From assembly GCA_963665545.2 (NCBI GenBank), contig CAXXKZ010000010.1, positions 1 to 64,000 on the forward strand: a stretch of 64,000 nt of DNA, in the 5' to 3' direction. Shown here piece after piece: positions 10,210-18,881 of this stretch (its first letter is position 1; each line of letters begins with the position of its first letter). This DNA comes from G963665545 sp963665545 (lineage in GTDB: Bacteria; Pseudomonadota; Gammaproteobacteria; Xanthomonadales; SZUA-36). The translations under genes were made by a program, and so were the position numbers. The notes beneath the pieces are model-generated. The model did no database searches, was not told where the DNA came from, and saw only the letters and a program-made list of their open reading frames with translations.

Positions 10210-11103
10210 ATGCCAAGAAAAGTAATCTTGACCTGCGCCGTCACCGGCAACGCACCGTTTAATCCAAACCACCCCAATTTCCCGGTCACGCCGGCCCAAA
10301 TTTGCGACACGGTGGTAGAGGCCACCAAGGCCGGGGCTTCGGTGTGCCACATTCACGTTCGCGAGCCTGATACTGCCGCCGGCAGCCGTGACCCGGTTTT
10401 ATTCAAGGAAGTGGTCGACCGAGTCCGCGACACCGGCGTCAATATTGTCATCAATCTGACCGCCGGCATGGGTGCATTTTTCCTGCCGGACCCCGAAGAT
10501 GAGTCACGCGGTTTGCCGGAGAGCGACGTCATTGGTGTGGAAGAGCGAATTGAGCACCTCAAGGACTGTTTGCCGGAAATCGCCTCGCTGGACATCACCA
10601 CCGGCAACCAGGTGGAAGGAAAGCTGGAGTTCGTCTACCTCAACACCACCCGCACACTACGGGCGATGGCCAAACGCTTCCAGGAACTGGGCGTCAAGCC
10701 GGAGCTGGAAGTATTTCAGGCCGGCGATGTCCTGTTTGGCAATCAATTGGTCGAGGAGGGGCTGATCGACGGACCGCCGCTGTTTCAAATGGTATTGGGC
10801 GTGCGGTGGGCCTCGCCGGCCGATCCGGAAACCATGATTTATTTGCGCAACCTGTTACATCGGGATGCGCTGTGGGCCGGCTTCGGCATCGCGCGCATGG
10901 AGATGCCCATGGTAGCCCAGGCAGTATTGCTCGGCGGCAATGTGCGTGTCGGTCTGGAGGACAACTTGTATCTGTCTCGTGGCGTCTTTGCCAGTAACGG
11001 CCAGTTGGTCGAGCGCGCCCGCCAAATCATCGAATTCCTGGGGGAACAAGTGGCCACACCAGATGAAACAAGAGAAATGCTCCAACTGAAGAATTGCCCT
11101 TGA
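10210..11103 (+). CDS. Beta-keto acid cleavage enzyme (BKACE, 3-keto-5-aminohexanoate cleavage family)
   Basis: The 297-residue TIM-barrel Zn enzyme of the former DUF849 family condenses a beta-keto acid with acetyl-CoA to give acetoacetate and a new CoA ester. The metal ligands are visible in CHIHVREPD (His 46 and 48), and the INLTAGMG segment follows. Family members act on 3-keto-5-aminohexanoate, dehydrocarnitine and many other keto acids, so the substrate is open. It follows the TonB receptor and sits 16 bases before the intact amidohydrolase gene. This implies one transcript in which an amide-containing compound is hydrolysed outside and its acid part cleaved inside. Confidence 0.93.
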   Translation: MPRKVILTCAVTGNAPFNPNHPNFPVTPAQICDTVVEATKAGASVCHIHVREPDTAAGSRDPVLFKEVVDRVRDTGVNIVINLTAGMGAFFLPDPEDESRGLPESDVIGVEERIEHLKDCLPEIASLDITTGNQVEGKLEFVYLNTTRTLRAMAKRFQELGVKPELEVFQAGDVLFGNQLVEEGLIDGPPLFQMVLGVRWASPADPETMIYLRNLLHRDALWAGFGIARMEMPMVAQAVLLGGNVRVGLEDNLYLSRGVFASNGQLVERARQIIEFLGEQVATPDETREMLQLKNCP

Positions 11104-11119
11104 ATTATCGCACACGCTA

Positions 11120-14100
11120 ATGGCGATTAATTGCCTGAACGGTTTTGCGTTTGCCGCCTTGTTGGCAACAATTTCTTTGCCACTCGATGCCCAGAATCAA
11201 GCCTGGCAAATCGGCGCGGCCCGCGGCGAGACCCGCTCCATCGACTTCGTCACCACCGAGGCGACATGGTCTTCAGTGGACATCTCGGCCGATGGCAATT
11301 GGTTGGTTTTTGACATGCTCGGCCACATCTACCGGGTCTCCGTAGAAGGCGGTGAGGCCGTTTGCCTGACTCAGGACAGCGGCATCGCGCTGAACTTCCA
11401 CCCGCGCATTTCTCCCGATGGTGAGGCCATTGCTTTCATTTCCGACCGCGGCGGCCAGGACAATCTGTGGTTAATGGAAGCCGACGGCAGTAGCCCGCGG
11501 GCTGTCTTTCTCGATGAAAATTCGCGTGCCACCGAACCGGCATGGGGCCCCGACGGGCAGGAAATATATATCACCCGACGGATGAAAACCGCATTTGGGT
11601 TTTACCGGGTCGATGACGCCATCTGGGCCTATCCAAGAGAGGGTGGCGCCGGCAAACACATTGTCGGGCGCAAGGACGAGGGCGGTGAAGTCATGGGCGC
11701 GCCCGCCAATGAGCGGCAAATCACGACCGGACACTTGCGCTACCAATGGTCTTCCCCCTCGCCTGACGGTCGCCATGTTTACTTCAATATCGCCACCTTC
11801 GACGGAGATGACAAACACATTCAGCGCATCGATCTCCAAGACGGGACGGTAGAGTCCATAACGCGTTCAAAGCGGCGCCATCATCATGGACTGGGTGCCG
11901 ATATTTCGCGCTTTGACCGGTTGGGTTCAATCGCACCGGAAGTGTCGCCTGATGGCCGCTGGCTGGCATTTGCCCGCAAAATTCCAGCAGGCATCATCAG
12001 TTTTCGCGGCATCGAATATGAGGGGCGGACGGCCCTGTGGCTGCGTGATCTTGCCAGTGGTGAAGAGCGCCTGTTGATGGACCCGATTGAAATCGACGCC
12101 ATGGCCGGCCACCCGACCTGGAAACTGCGCGCGCTGCCAGGCTATAGCTGGGCCAGCGATTCCGGCTCTATCGTGATCTGCCAGGGTGGCAAGATCCGGC
12201 GTAAATGGATCGACTCCGGCCTGATCGAGACCATTCCCTTTACGGCGCGCGTGCGCCGGGAGATCTCGGAAATGGCACGAGGTCGTGTGGTACTTGATGA
12301 CGAATCTTTCGTTGCGCGTGCTGCGCGCTGGCCCGCGGTCTCGCCTGATGGCGGCCGGCTGGTTTTTGCCGCGGCCGGCAGGCTGTGGCTGAAAACCCTC
12401 GGCGGTGGCGCACCCCAGGCGCTACCCCGGGCGCTACTACCAGACAGCCACGTGTTGGAGCGCACACCAGCCTGGTCACCCGACGGCCGTTGGATTGTCT
12501 GGGTGTCAGCCGATAATCAGGAACGCGCGCATGTCTGGAAAGTAGACCTGGAAACCGGGGAGCGCATCCGCTTGACCCGCACGGCGGGCCGCTACTTGCA
12601 CCCAAGCTGGAGTCCAGACGGAACTTCGATTGCATTTAACGCCTGGCCCAAAGCCCTCGACTTCGATCCGGGCGCGACGCATTGGCAGTTGGTGTCGATT
12701 CCCACCGAGGTGGGTGATCCAGGGCCTGACCCCGGGAGCGAACTCGCCATTATCCGGCAGGGTATGCGATTGCTCAGCCCCGGCTACGGTCCGGACGGCC
12801 GCATCTACTATCGCCGCCCCTCCGGGCCCGGCCAGTCTACTCTGAGCTCCATCGATGCTGCCGGTAGTGATGACCGCGATCACCTCCAGTTCCAAGGCCC
12901 TTTGCCCGAGGCCAGAATTTCACCTGACGGTGAGCATGTAGCGGTGCAACGCGCGCGCGACATTTATATCGTACCCCTGGTTGCCGGCGGCGAGGTGCAG
13001 GAGATTGATGTCATTGCTGCAACGCCCGCCAGCCTGATACGGGTCAGCACCCAGGGCGGCTATTTCCCCCACTGGATTGATTCCAACCGCCTGGGCTATT
13101 TTCTGGGCGCAAGTCACAATATTTACGACCTGGCGGCGGGCCAATTGCGTGCAGGCTCACTGGATCTGCAGATTCCGCGCAATACGGTCCGGGGCAAATT
13201 GGCCTTGACCAATGCTCGCATCCTGACGATGGCCGGTGGAGATCTGGATGTCATAGAGCAAGGGGTCATCATCATAGACGGTGCCCGCATCGAATGTGTA
13301 GGTCGCTGCAGCCCCGATGCTGTCGATCGGGTCATCGACATGACCGGTAAAACCATCACACCAGGATGGATTGATACCCATGCCCACAACCAGGGCGCCT
13401 ATGACAGCGCGGTGGATGCAGTGGGCATGAATCCGATGCAGCGCAGTGCCTCGGCTGCCTATCTCGCCTTTGGCGTGACGACCGCGTTTGATCCGTCAAC
13501 CTCCGATCGGTCCTTTGCGATCGGTGAATTGACCGCGGCAGGCAAGATTACTGGCCCGCGCAGCTTCAATTCCGGCCCGTCCCTGACCTGCGACTGGGAC
13601 AACAGGATCAACATTTATGGCGAAGGCGATGATCACCGCCATATTTACGAATACCAGGACGCATTAAGGGATGTCAGCCGGCAGGCGGCACTGGGCGCCA
13701 TTTCCATCAAGGACTACAAGCAATGCACCCGCACGCAACGCCAGATGTTGGCTGCGGCGGCGCGACAAACGGGTGTGTCGCTGACCACCGAAAACGGCGA
13801 CATGATGTACATCCTCGGCCAGGTCATGAATGGCCACACCGGCTGGGAGCACCCGCTGCAGTACCGACCGATCTATTCCGATGTCAGCCGCTTTTTCGGC
13901 CAGGCGGGCGGACATTATTCTTCAGACCTGTTTATTTCTGACTATCCACCGGGGCAGGCGATTGATTATTGGTATGCCGACAGTGATCTGCTGAAGGACA
14001 AGAAGCTCTTGTACTGGTTACCTGAAGCCGACCTGGCCGCGCGGCGGACATTCATGAAGCGCCCCGTATCACAGTATTCTTTCCCAATCCTGGCCGCGGG

Positions 14101-14494
14101 CACCTGGGACATGGCGCAGCAGGGGGCCAGACCGACCATCGGCGCCCATGGCGAGTTGCACGGCAAGAGCGCCCATTTTGAGGTGTGGTTGCAGGCTTTT
14201 GCAGCGCCACCGCTGGAGGCCATCCGCTATGCGACCATCAATGGCGCACACTTCCTTGGGCTGTACAACGAGCTCGGTTCCATCGAGACCGGCAAACTGG
14301 CGGATCTCGTCATCCTCAGCGCCAATCCGCTCGACAACATCCGCAACACCACGGATATTGCCTGGGTGATGAAGGGTGGCCGACTCTACGATGCCAACAC
14401 CCTGGACGAACACTGGCCGGCGCAACGCGCTTACGGCCCGCGGCCATGGGTGAGTGTGACGACTGGCCTGAGCGATACCCGCACGGTCGAATAG
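11120..14494 (+). CDS. Exported beta-propeller amidohydrolase (intact paralogue)
   Basis: The 1,124-residue protein begins with a signal peptide (cleavage near LDAQN), then TolB/WD40-like propeller repeats to about residue 690 (SPDGRWLAFARK, SPDGRWIVWVSA), then an amidohydrolase with metal motif DTHAHN near residue 752 and TIGAHGE near residue 1010. Proteins of this architecture are usually annotated as exported imidazolonepropionase-like or peptidase-like hydrolases; the substrate is not known. It is the full-length counterpart of the interrupted gene at 4302-7727 and shows which residues that copy has lost. The start at 11120 directly begins the signal peptide. Confidence 0.88.
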   Translation: MAINCLNGFAFAALLATISLPLDAQNQAWQIGAARGETRSIDFVTTEATWSSVDISADGNWLVFDMLGHIYRVSVEGGEAVCLTQDSGIALNFHPRISPDGEAIAFISDRGGQDNLWLMEADGSSPRAVFLDENSRATEPAWGPDGQEIYITRRMKTAFGFYRVDDAIWAYPREGGAGKHIVGRKDEGGEVMGAPANERQITTGHLRYQWSSPSPDGRHVYFNIATFDGDDKHIQRIDLQDGTVESITRSKRRHHHGLGADISRFDRLGSIAPEVSPDGRWLAFARKIPAGIISFRGIEYEGRTALWLRDLASGEERLLMDPIEIDAMAGHPTWKLRALPGYSWASDSGSIVICQGGKIRRKWIDSGLIETIPFTARVRREISEMARGRVVLDDESFVARAARWPAVSPDGGRLVFAAAGRLWLKTLGGGAPQALPRALLPDSHVLERTPAWSPDGRWIVWVSADNQERAHVWKVDLETGERIRLTRTAGRYLHPSWSPDGTSIAFNAWPKALDFDPGATHWQLVSIPTEVGDPGPDPGSELAIIRQGMRLLSPGYGPDGRIYYRRPSGPGQSTLSSIDAAGSDDRDHLQFQGPLPEARISPDGEHVAVQRARDIYIVPLVAGGEVQEIDVIAATPASLIRVSTQGGYFPHWIDSNRLGYFLGASHNIYDLAAGQLRAGSLDLQIPRNTVRGKLALTNARILTMAGGDLDVIEQGVIIIDGARIECVGRCSPDAVDRVIDMTGKTITPGWIDTHAHNQGAYDSAVDAVGMNPMQRSASAAYLAFGVTTAFDPSTSDRSFAIGELTAAGKITGPRSFNSGPSLTCDWDNRINIYGEGDDHRHIYEYQDALRDVSRQAALGAISIKDYKQCTRTQRQMLAAAARQTGVSLTTENGDMMYILGQVMNGHTGWEHPLQYRPIYSDVSRFFGQAGGHYSSDLFISDYPPGQAIDYWYADSDLLKDKKLLYWLPEADLAARRTFMKRPVSQYSFPILAAGTWDMAQQGARPTIGAHGELHGKSAHFEVWLQAFAAPPLEAIRYATINGAHFLGLYNELGSIETGKLADLVILSANPLDNIRNTTDIAWVMKGGRLYDANTLDEHWPAQRAYGPRPWVSVTTGLSDTRTVE

Positions 14495-14614
14495 GACCAA
14501 TTAGTACAGCACACGTAAGGCTCGGTGCCATCGTCCCCGCAAAGTGTCGTGAGGGGGTTGTGGTGCGCTCCATCAAGGTGGATGCCGAGGGACGACAAGA
14601 TTCTATGGGTCTGG

Positions 14615-15553
14615 TCAAGCCATGGTTACACACGGTTTGAATGTTTCGCCTCGACTCATAAGGGCATATGCAATCCTGACCAACTTGCGCCCCAATATCA
14701 CTCGAGCAGCGGTTTTTGAAAGTCCCTTATCCAGTTGACGCTGATGATAGCGCTCGAATCGAGGTTCGTTGCGGGCCGCGTGAGCGGCACAAAATAGCAA
14801 TCGTCGTATCTCCTTCTCGCCATTCTTGGTCAGCTTGTGCTTGCCCTGCATGCGACCAGACCGCCGCAATCGTATGTCCAGGCCGAGGTAGGCCACAAAG
14901 GCATCCGATGAAGCGAACACGCCGCGATGAAAGGCCGCCACCAACCCAGCAGCTGTGGCGGGTCCAAGGCCCGGTATCTGTTGGCAACGCGCATAGTCTT
15001 GTTGCAGGCCCAACGCCCTTAGCAAATACTCAATCCGGCATTCGATGCGCTGGATCAAGCGGCTGCAGGCCTGTTCCACTTCTCGGCCTGACAGCGACAC
15101 TTGGCGCATGCTCATGCGCATGTTTTTACGCACTCCAACCACCACAGCGCGACGCTTAATCAAAGCCCACAGCTCCCGTGAATGCTGGTCTGACGGGCAA
15201 TGACGAGGCAATGACTGCGCTTCGTGGCTGAGATAGCGTACTAACAACCAGGCATCATGCGGATCACTCTTATGCCTCAGGCCGACGGCATACCGATAGT
15301 GATGCAGCTGGCGTGGGTTCACCAAGTAGATCGCATAGCCCAAAGCGTGCGCAGTATCCACCACCGCCAGGTGGTAATGCGATGTCGGCTCCAGCGCCAG
15401 TCGTACCTCGCCCGTCAACCCACCAAGCCATTGTGCAATGGCCGCGGTTGAGTTATTGACTTGATAATGTCGTTGCCGGGTCCAATCGTAAACGTCCAAA
15501 TGATCTTTCGAAACATCCACACCTAAAGTGACTTGGGTAACATTGCTTGTCAT
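14615..15553 (-). CDS. IS110-family transposase (DEDD recombinase with serine catalytic domain)
   Basis: This bridge-RNA-guided recombinase has 312 residues from the ATG at 15553. The RuvC-like motifs are visible: GVDVSKDHLDVYDW (Asp near the N terminus), LALEPTSHYH (Glu) and HKSDPHDA (two Asp). The C-terminal Tnp20 domain carries PGLGPATAAGLVA and the conserved AYLGLDIRLRRSG segment. GGAG lies 6 bases before the ATG. An in-frame upstream start at 15613 would add 20 residues but would run into the predicted bridge RNA, so I prefer 15553. The gene is intact, so the element may be active. Confidence 0.93.
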   Translation of the reverse strand: MTSNVTQVTLGVDVSKDHLDVYDWTRQRHYQVNNSTAAIAQWLGGLTGEVRLALEPTSHYHLAVVDTAHALGYAIYLVNPRQLHHYRYAVGLRHKSDPHDAWLLVRYLSHEAQSLPRHCPSDQHSRELWALIKRRAVVVGVRKNMRMSMRQVSLSGREVEQACSRLIQRIECRIEYLLRALGLQQDYARCQQIPGLGPATAAGLVAAFHRGVFASSDAFVAYLGLDIRLRRSGRMQGKHKLTKNGEKEIRRLLFCAAHAARNEPRFERYHQRQLDKGLSKTAARVILGRKLVRIAYALMSRGETFKPCVTMA

Positions 15554-15587
15554 AATGATCTCCGCGGTTATATGCCGTAGCCGGGAT

Positions 15588-15726
15588 CTCACGGGGCGCA
15601 AGCTTGTATACATCGGCTGTCATTGCAGCTAGATTCTCAATCGGCGCTCTGGTGAGAATGGGATGGGGACGAACTCTTGTTAGTCTGTACCGACTGGCCA
15701 GAAAGCGACTGCGTCCCGCCCATCCC
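15588..15726 (-). ncRNA. Predicted IS110 bridge RNA: target-binding and donor-binding loops
   Basis: Read on the minus strand. The first stem-loop pairs 15712-15726 with 15660-15671. Its internal loop has CAGTCGCTT (15703-15711), identical to the left target flank plus core, and ACAAG (15676-15680), complementary to the core plus right target flank CTTGT. The second stem-loop is closed by CTCAC/GTGAG (15652-15656, 15588-15592) with apical stem GCTG/CAGC (15616-15629). Its loop has AGAATCT (15631-15637), identical to the IS right end plus core, and ATACAAG (15603-15609), complementary to the core plus left end. The shared core is CT. The order, target loop then donor loop upstream of the transposase, fits known bridge RNAs. 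The RNA ends are not defined. Confidence 0.75.
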
Positions 15727-16088
15727 GGCACCCTTAATCATCCAGATTTAAGGCAGAAACACCATACAAGCGACTGGGTCGCTGGTCCAGGGATGGACCA
15801 GCGAGGCGACACGGAACAGGATGTTCCGTTGGAGCCGACCCACCAAGCGCGGAGAAGTGAGGGAAGCCCGTCGGGCCATCCGCCAGGAGCGGACTACAAC
15901 CCCCTCACGACACTTTGCTGTCACGGTGCGGTTCCCCTGGGCTTAAACGGCCGCAACCGCCCTGGGGCAGCCAATGGCATGACACAGGCGCCAAATCGAC
16001 GACCTCTGTGACCCCTACGTGCCATCAGTTGGAACAAGCCGGAAAGAGTGACAGTGCTGCTTTCAGGACCCAAGAAAATCAAAACGGG

Positions 16089-16170
16089 GAAACAGGATGT
16101 TTCAAGAGGAGCCCACACGACCACATGGATGTGGGAGGTAGAGCCATGCCGGGAGCAATTGCCGAGGGAT
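16089..16170 (+). repeat. Diverged fragment of repeats A and B
   Basis: GAAACA/TGTTTC (16089-16103) is a compensated variant of hairpin 2 of repeat A. CCACAT/ATGTGG (16121-16134) is a compensated variant of the repeat B hairpin, followed by the conserved GGGAGGTAGAGCCATG and GGAGCAATTGCCGAGGGA. This suggests an old copy that kept its pairing while its bases changed. The rest of 15919-16330 holds no gene or other feature that I can support. Confidence 0.6.
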
Positions 16171-16330
16171 GATGTGCAGGCGCCGCAGGGGCCGTGTGGC
16201 GCGTCCTGGAAACAGCACTGTTACTCTCAGCCGGCTCCCTGATAAAGATGACAAACGCAGATACGCCAGCCCATTCGAACGACGAGCTGAGACTCGAGCA
16301 GAATTCGGGGCACTTTTGTGAACAACGTTG

Positions 16331-17347
16331 CTAGTTTTTCGCCTGATCAACAATTTTGTTGGCGGCAATCCACGGCATCATCGCGCGCAGTTTGGCACCG
16401 ACCTGTTCCAGACCATGTGCGGCATTGTCGGTGCGGGCCCGGGTCATTTCAGGATAGCCCGAGGCACCCTCGGCCAGGAAGCGCCTCGCGTAATTGCCGT
16501 TTTGGATGTTGGCCAGGGCTTCGCGCATGACCGCCTTTGACTCATCGTTAATGATCTTCGGTCCGGTGATGTACTCGCCGTACTCCGCATTGTTTGAGAT
16601 CGAGTAGTTCATATTGGCCACGCCGCCTTCGTACATCAGATCGACGATGAGTTTCAATTCATGGAGACACTCAAAATAGGCCATCTCTGCCGGATAGCCA
16701 GCTTCTGTCAGAACGTCAAAACCGGTTTTCACCAACTCGACACAGCCCCCGCAGAGCACCGCCTGCTCTCTGAACAGGTCAGTTTCGCATTCATCCTTGA
16801 AGGTCGTTTCGATAATCCCGGTGCGCCCGCCGCCGAGGGCGGAAGCATAGGAAAGCGCGGTCGCCTTGGCGTTTCCCGAGGCGTCCTGGGCGACAGCCAC
16901 CAGGTCTGGGATGCCACGTCCCAAAGTGTACTCGGTACGCACGGTGTGCCCGGGTGCTTTGGGCGCAATCATGATGACATCCAGGTCTGCGCGCGCTTCG
17001 ACTTCGCCGTAAAGCGCAGAAAAGCCATGGGCGAAGGCCAGGGTGGCGTCCTGCTTGATATTGGGCTCGACCTCGTTGGTGTATAGCTGACGCTGGAATT
17101 CATCCGGTGTCAGGACCATCACCAGGTCGGCCCCGGCGACCGCCGTTGGTACGTCCTGGACCCGGTGTCCGTGGGCTTCAGCCTTGGCCCACGAAGCGGA
17201 GTCGGTGCGCAGACCTACGGTCACTTCAACGCCAGAATCTTTCAGGTTGCCGGCGTGAGCATGGCCCTGTGAGCCGTAGCCGATGATGGCGACTTTCTTG
17301 CCCTTGATGATCTCGAGGTCACAATCTTTATCGTAATAGACTTCCAT
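16331..17347 (-). CDS. ilvC: Ketol-acid reductoisomerase, class I
   Basis: The second enzyme of branched-chain amino acid synthesis converts acetolactate or acetohydroxybutyrate to the dihydroxy acid with NADPH and Mg2+. The 338 residues match the short class I form. The NADP-binding GYGSQGHAHAGNLKDSG lies near residue 24, and the C-terminal knotted domain has the Mg ligands in FKDECETDLFREQ near residue 186. The gene is divergent from an IlvY-type regulator, the arrangement seen in enterobacteria, where IlvY activates ilvC in response to acetolactate. Confidence 0.98.
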   Translation of the reverse strand: MEVYYDKDCDLEIIKGKKVAIIGYGSQGHAHAGNLKDSGVEVTVGLRTDSASWAKAEAHGHRVQDVPTAVAGADLVMVLTPDEFQRQLYTNEVEPNIKQDATLAFAHGFSALYGEVEARADLDVIMIAPKAPGHTVRTEYTLGRGIPDLVAVAQDASGNAKATALSYASALGGGRTGIIETTFKDECETDLFREQAVLCGGCVELVKTGFDVLTEAGYPAEMAYFECLHELKLIVDLMYEGGVANMNYSISNNAEYGEYITGPKIINDESKAVMREALANIQNGNYARRFLAEGASGYPEMTRARTDNAAHGLEQVGAKLRAMMPWIAANKIVDQAKN

Positions 17348-17519
17348 CGTTATTTTCGGTCACAGCCGGGTTGCCCGGAACTGGGACCCTATCCTCCTGA
17401 ATTCATTACCAACAAATAGGAATTTCACCTCGCTGGAGGGCAATATAGCGTACGTTCCGTCTTGCGTATAATGATATAATTACACCTTTATAATGCGTTT
17501 AGTGCAATAATCTGCCGCC
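17348..17519. promoter_or_regulatory. Divergent ilvC/ilvY control region
   Basis: The 172 bp between the two starts becomes markedly AT-rich next to ilvY. TATAATG occurs twice (17467-17473 and 17490-17496), and GCGTATAATGATATAATTAC gives several possible -10 elements. A LysR-type site is expected here; I could not define the half-sites with certainty. Confidence 0.55.
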
Positions 17520-18401
17520 ATGGACGACCGTTCCCTGAAACAGTTTCTCAACCTGGCCAACAGTCTGCACTTTGGCCGCGCCAGCGAGGCCAGTCATGTC
17601 AGCCCGTCAACGCTGAGCCGAGCCATCCAACGGCTGGAGGCAGAAATCGGTGTCAGCCTGTTTGAGCGCAATAACCGCAGCGTTTCTCTCACCCATGCCG
17701 GAGGTGTGTTTCTCAAGTACGCCAAGGATGCCGTGACCCAGTGGGATTCAATAAGAAGTGCGCTGATGGCCGAATCGGGCGTGGTACATGGTGAATTGAG
17801 GATGTACTGTTCAGTGACCGCCAGTTACAGTTTCCTGTTCGATATACTGACGCGCCTGCGGCGTCAGCACCCGTGCATAGAAATCAAACTCCATACCGGC
17901 GATCCGGAAGACGCTATTCCCCGAGTGTTGGCTGGCGATGAAGACATCGCCATCGGCGCGAGACCGGAAAAGCTTGCCGCGGGCCTGGCTTTCAAACGCA
18001 TTGCCGACTCGCCGCTGGTCTTCATTGCGGCCACAGACAGTTTGCAACCATTGCCTGCGGCTGGCAGTAATTCCAAAGTAAGGGACTGGGCCGATCAACC
18101 GATGATTTTGCCTGAACGTGGGCTGGCGCGAGCACGCGTCGACGCGTGGTTTCGGGCGCTGGGCAGCGGGGCCAATATTTATGCGCAGGTGGCGGGCAAC
18201 GAGGCGATCGTCAGCATGGTCAGCCTGGGCTACGGCGTGGGCGTGGTCCCACGCATCGTGCTCGATAACAGTCCGCTGACGGACAAGGTTTGTGTGCTGG
18301 AGATACAGCCGCAACTGCAGGACTACGAAGTGGGTCTGTTTACACTGGAAAAGAGGATGGCCAGTCCGCTGATCGCAGCATTTTGGTCGCAACAGAGGTA
18401 A
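17520..18401 (+). CDS. ilvY: LysR-family regulator, IlvY-like
   Basis: The 293-residue regulator starts MDDRSLKQFLNLANSLHFGR, with the helix-turn-helix ASHVSPSTLSRAIQRLEAEI near residues 25-44, followed by a periplasmic-binding-fold effector domain. Similarity to IlvY is strongest in the HTH and in the GHGELRMYCSVTASYSF-type junction (here VVHGELRMYCSVTASYSF). Its divergent position beside ilvC supports the role. The reading frame ends at TAA 18399-18401, and the next base already belongs to an inverted repeat B copy, so any terminator would have to lie in the repeat. Confidence 0.92.
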   Translation: MDDRSLKQFLNLANSLHFGRASEASHVSPSTLSRAIQRLEAEIGVSLFERNNRSVSLTHAGGVFLKYAKDAVTQWDSIRSALMAESGVVHGELRMYCSVTASYSFLFDILTRLRRQHPCIEIKLHTGDPEDAIPRVLAGDEDIAIGARPEKLAAGLAFKRIADSPLVFIAATDSLQPLPAAGSNSKVRDWADQPMILPERGLARARVDAWFRALGSGANIYAQVAGNEAIVSMVSLGYGVGVVPRIVLDNSPLTDKVCVLEIQPQLQDYEVGLFTLEKRMASPLIAAFWSQQR

Positions 18402-18480
18402 GGAGTCTCGCTTCCCTCGGCAATTGCTCCTGCATTGCTCTACCTCCTGCATCCTTGCAGTCGTGCTCCCGCCTGCGGCA
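18402..18480 (-). repeat. Repeat B copy abutting the ilvY stop codon
   Basis: This is the reverse complement of the repeat B unit (GGAGTCTCGCTTCCCTCGGC onward). It starts within two bases of the ilvY stop codon. The small CTGCA/TGCAG-type hairpin is slightly altered (CATCCTTGCAG). Confidence 0.75.
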
Positions 18481-18487
18481 GCGCAGG

Positions 18488-18640
18488 CAATGAAAGGGTT
18501 GCGGTTTCGCCAAAGGCTAAGAAGCGACCCTGGAATGCCGTTGGCGCGTGCAGGCAGCGAAGAGGGTACGGTTTCGCCGCAGGCGAAGAAGTGCCCGATA
18601 AGCGCCGTGGCGCGTAGGCGGCTGCACGCACGGGCCACGG
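18488..18640 (+). repeat. Repeat C, two tandem diverged copies
   Basis: Two ~70-bp units each fold into a nested hairpin. The first pairs GGGTTG (18496-18501) with CGACCC (18525-18530). The second pairs GGGTAC (18564-18569) with GTGCCC (18591-18596), with inner arms TTCGCC/GGCGAA. A third copy at 30813-30845 has the second version. The paired changes keep the stem. From 18641 to 18764 there is only GC-rich sequence, for which I see no gene. Confidence 0.65.
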
Positions 18641-18804
18641 CACTTCGTCAGCGCTTTTTGCGCTGCGCGCAAGCCGCACTTCCTTCGTTGCCTGCCCTAC
18701 GGCTTCGTCACCTTACTCTTTGCCCTGCGGGCACAACGTGCGGCTCCTCGGGCCTGTGCTCGACGGCATTGAATTGAGTCTGGCTTCGCCAGACATGCCT
18801 ACGG

Positions 18805-18875
18805 CTGGAGTCTCGCTTCCCTCGGCAATTGCTCCTGCATTGCTCTACCTCCTGCATCCCTGCAGTCATGCTCCA
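18805..18875 (-). repeat. Repeat B copy, left flank of repeat A copy 3
   Basis: The inverse-oriented repeat B unit begins GGAGTCTCGCTTCCCTCGGC near 18807 and runs directly into repeat A. A decayed repeat B in the opposite orientation (GGAGGTAGTACAGAGCAGGA, from 19088) lies on the other side, so the whole block is symmetric. Confidence 0.75.
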
Positions 18876-18881
18876 ACGTTA

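Larger units (their letters stand above)
14600..15770 (-). mobile_element. IS110-family insertion sequence (IS110 group)
   Basis: The boundaries come from comparison with the empty repeat copy at 1-111: host repeat stops at ACAAG (14595-14599) and resumes at ACAAG (15766-15770). The element is 1,171 bp. In the transposase direction it has a 212-base noncoding left end (15554-15765) and a very short right end (14600-14614), as in the IS110 rather than the IS1111 group. There is no terminal inverted repeat or long target duplication, also typical. The 23-bp inverted repeat that flanks it belongs to the host repeat, not to the IS. Confidence 0.85.
14539..15918 (+). repeat. Repeat A, copy 2, split by the IS110 element
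   Basis: With the IS (14600-15770) removed, 14539-14599 joins 15771-15918 to give 209 bp. The ends form a perfect 23-bp inverted repeat (14539-14561 with 15896-15918). Inside it are CGCTCC/GGAGCG (14566-14571, 15886-15891), GGTGGATG/CATCCGCC with one G-U pair (14577-14584, 15877-15884), hairpin 1 (15780-15789 with 15794-15803), hairpin 2 CGGAACA/TGTTCCG (15812-15828) and hairpin 3 GCCC/GGGC (15866-15869, 15873-15876). The same fold with different bases is present at 18882-19087. Between the amidohydrolase stop and 14539 I see nothing. Confidence 0.8.

Noticed and set aside
14539..15918. 23-bp inverted repeats flanking the IS110 region taken as the ends of a 1,380-bp transposon
   Set aside because: The same arms, with other bases, flank repeat A copy 3, which has no IS. 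The arms are the outer stem of the host repeat, and the IS lies inside it at 14600-15770.
17811..18638. 275-codon minus-strand frame overlapping ilvY and repeats
   Set aside because: It lies opposite a confident ilvY gene, and its N-terminal part is translated repeat B and C sequence.
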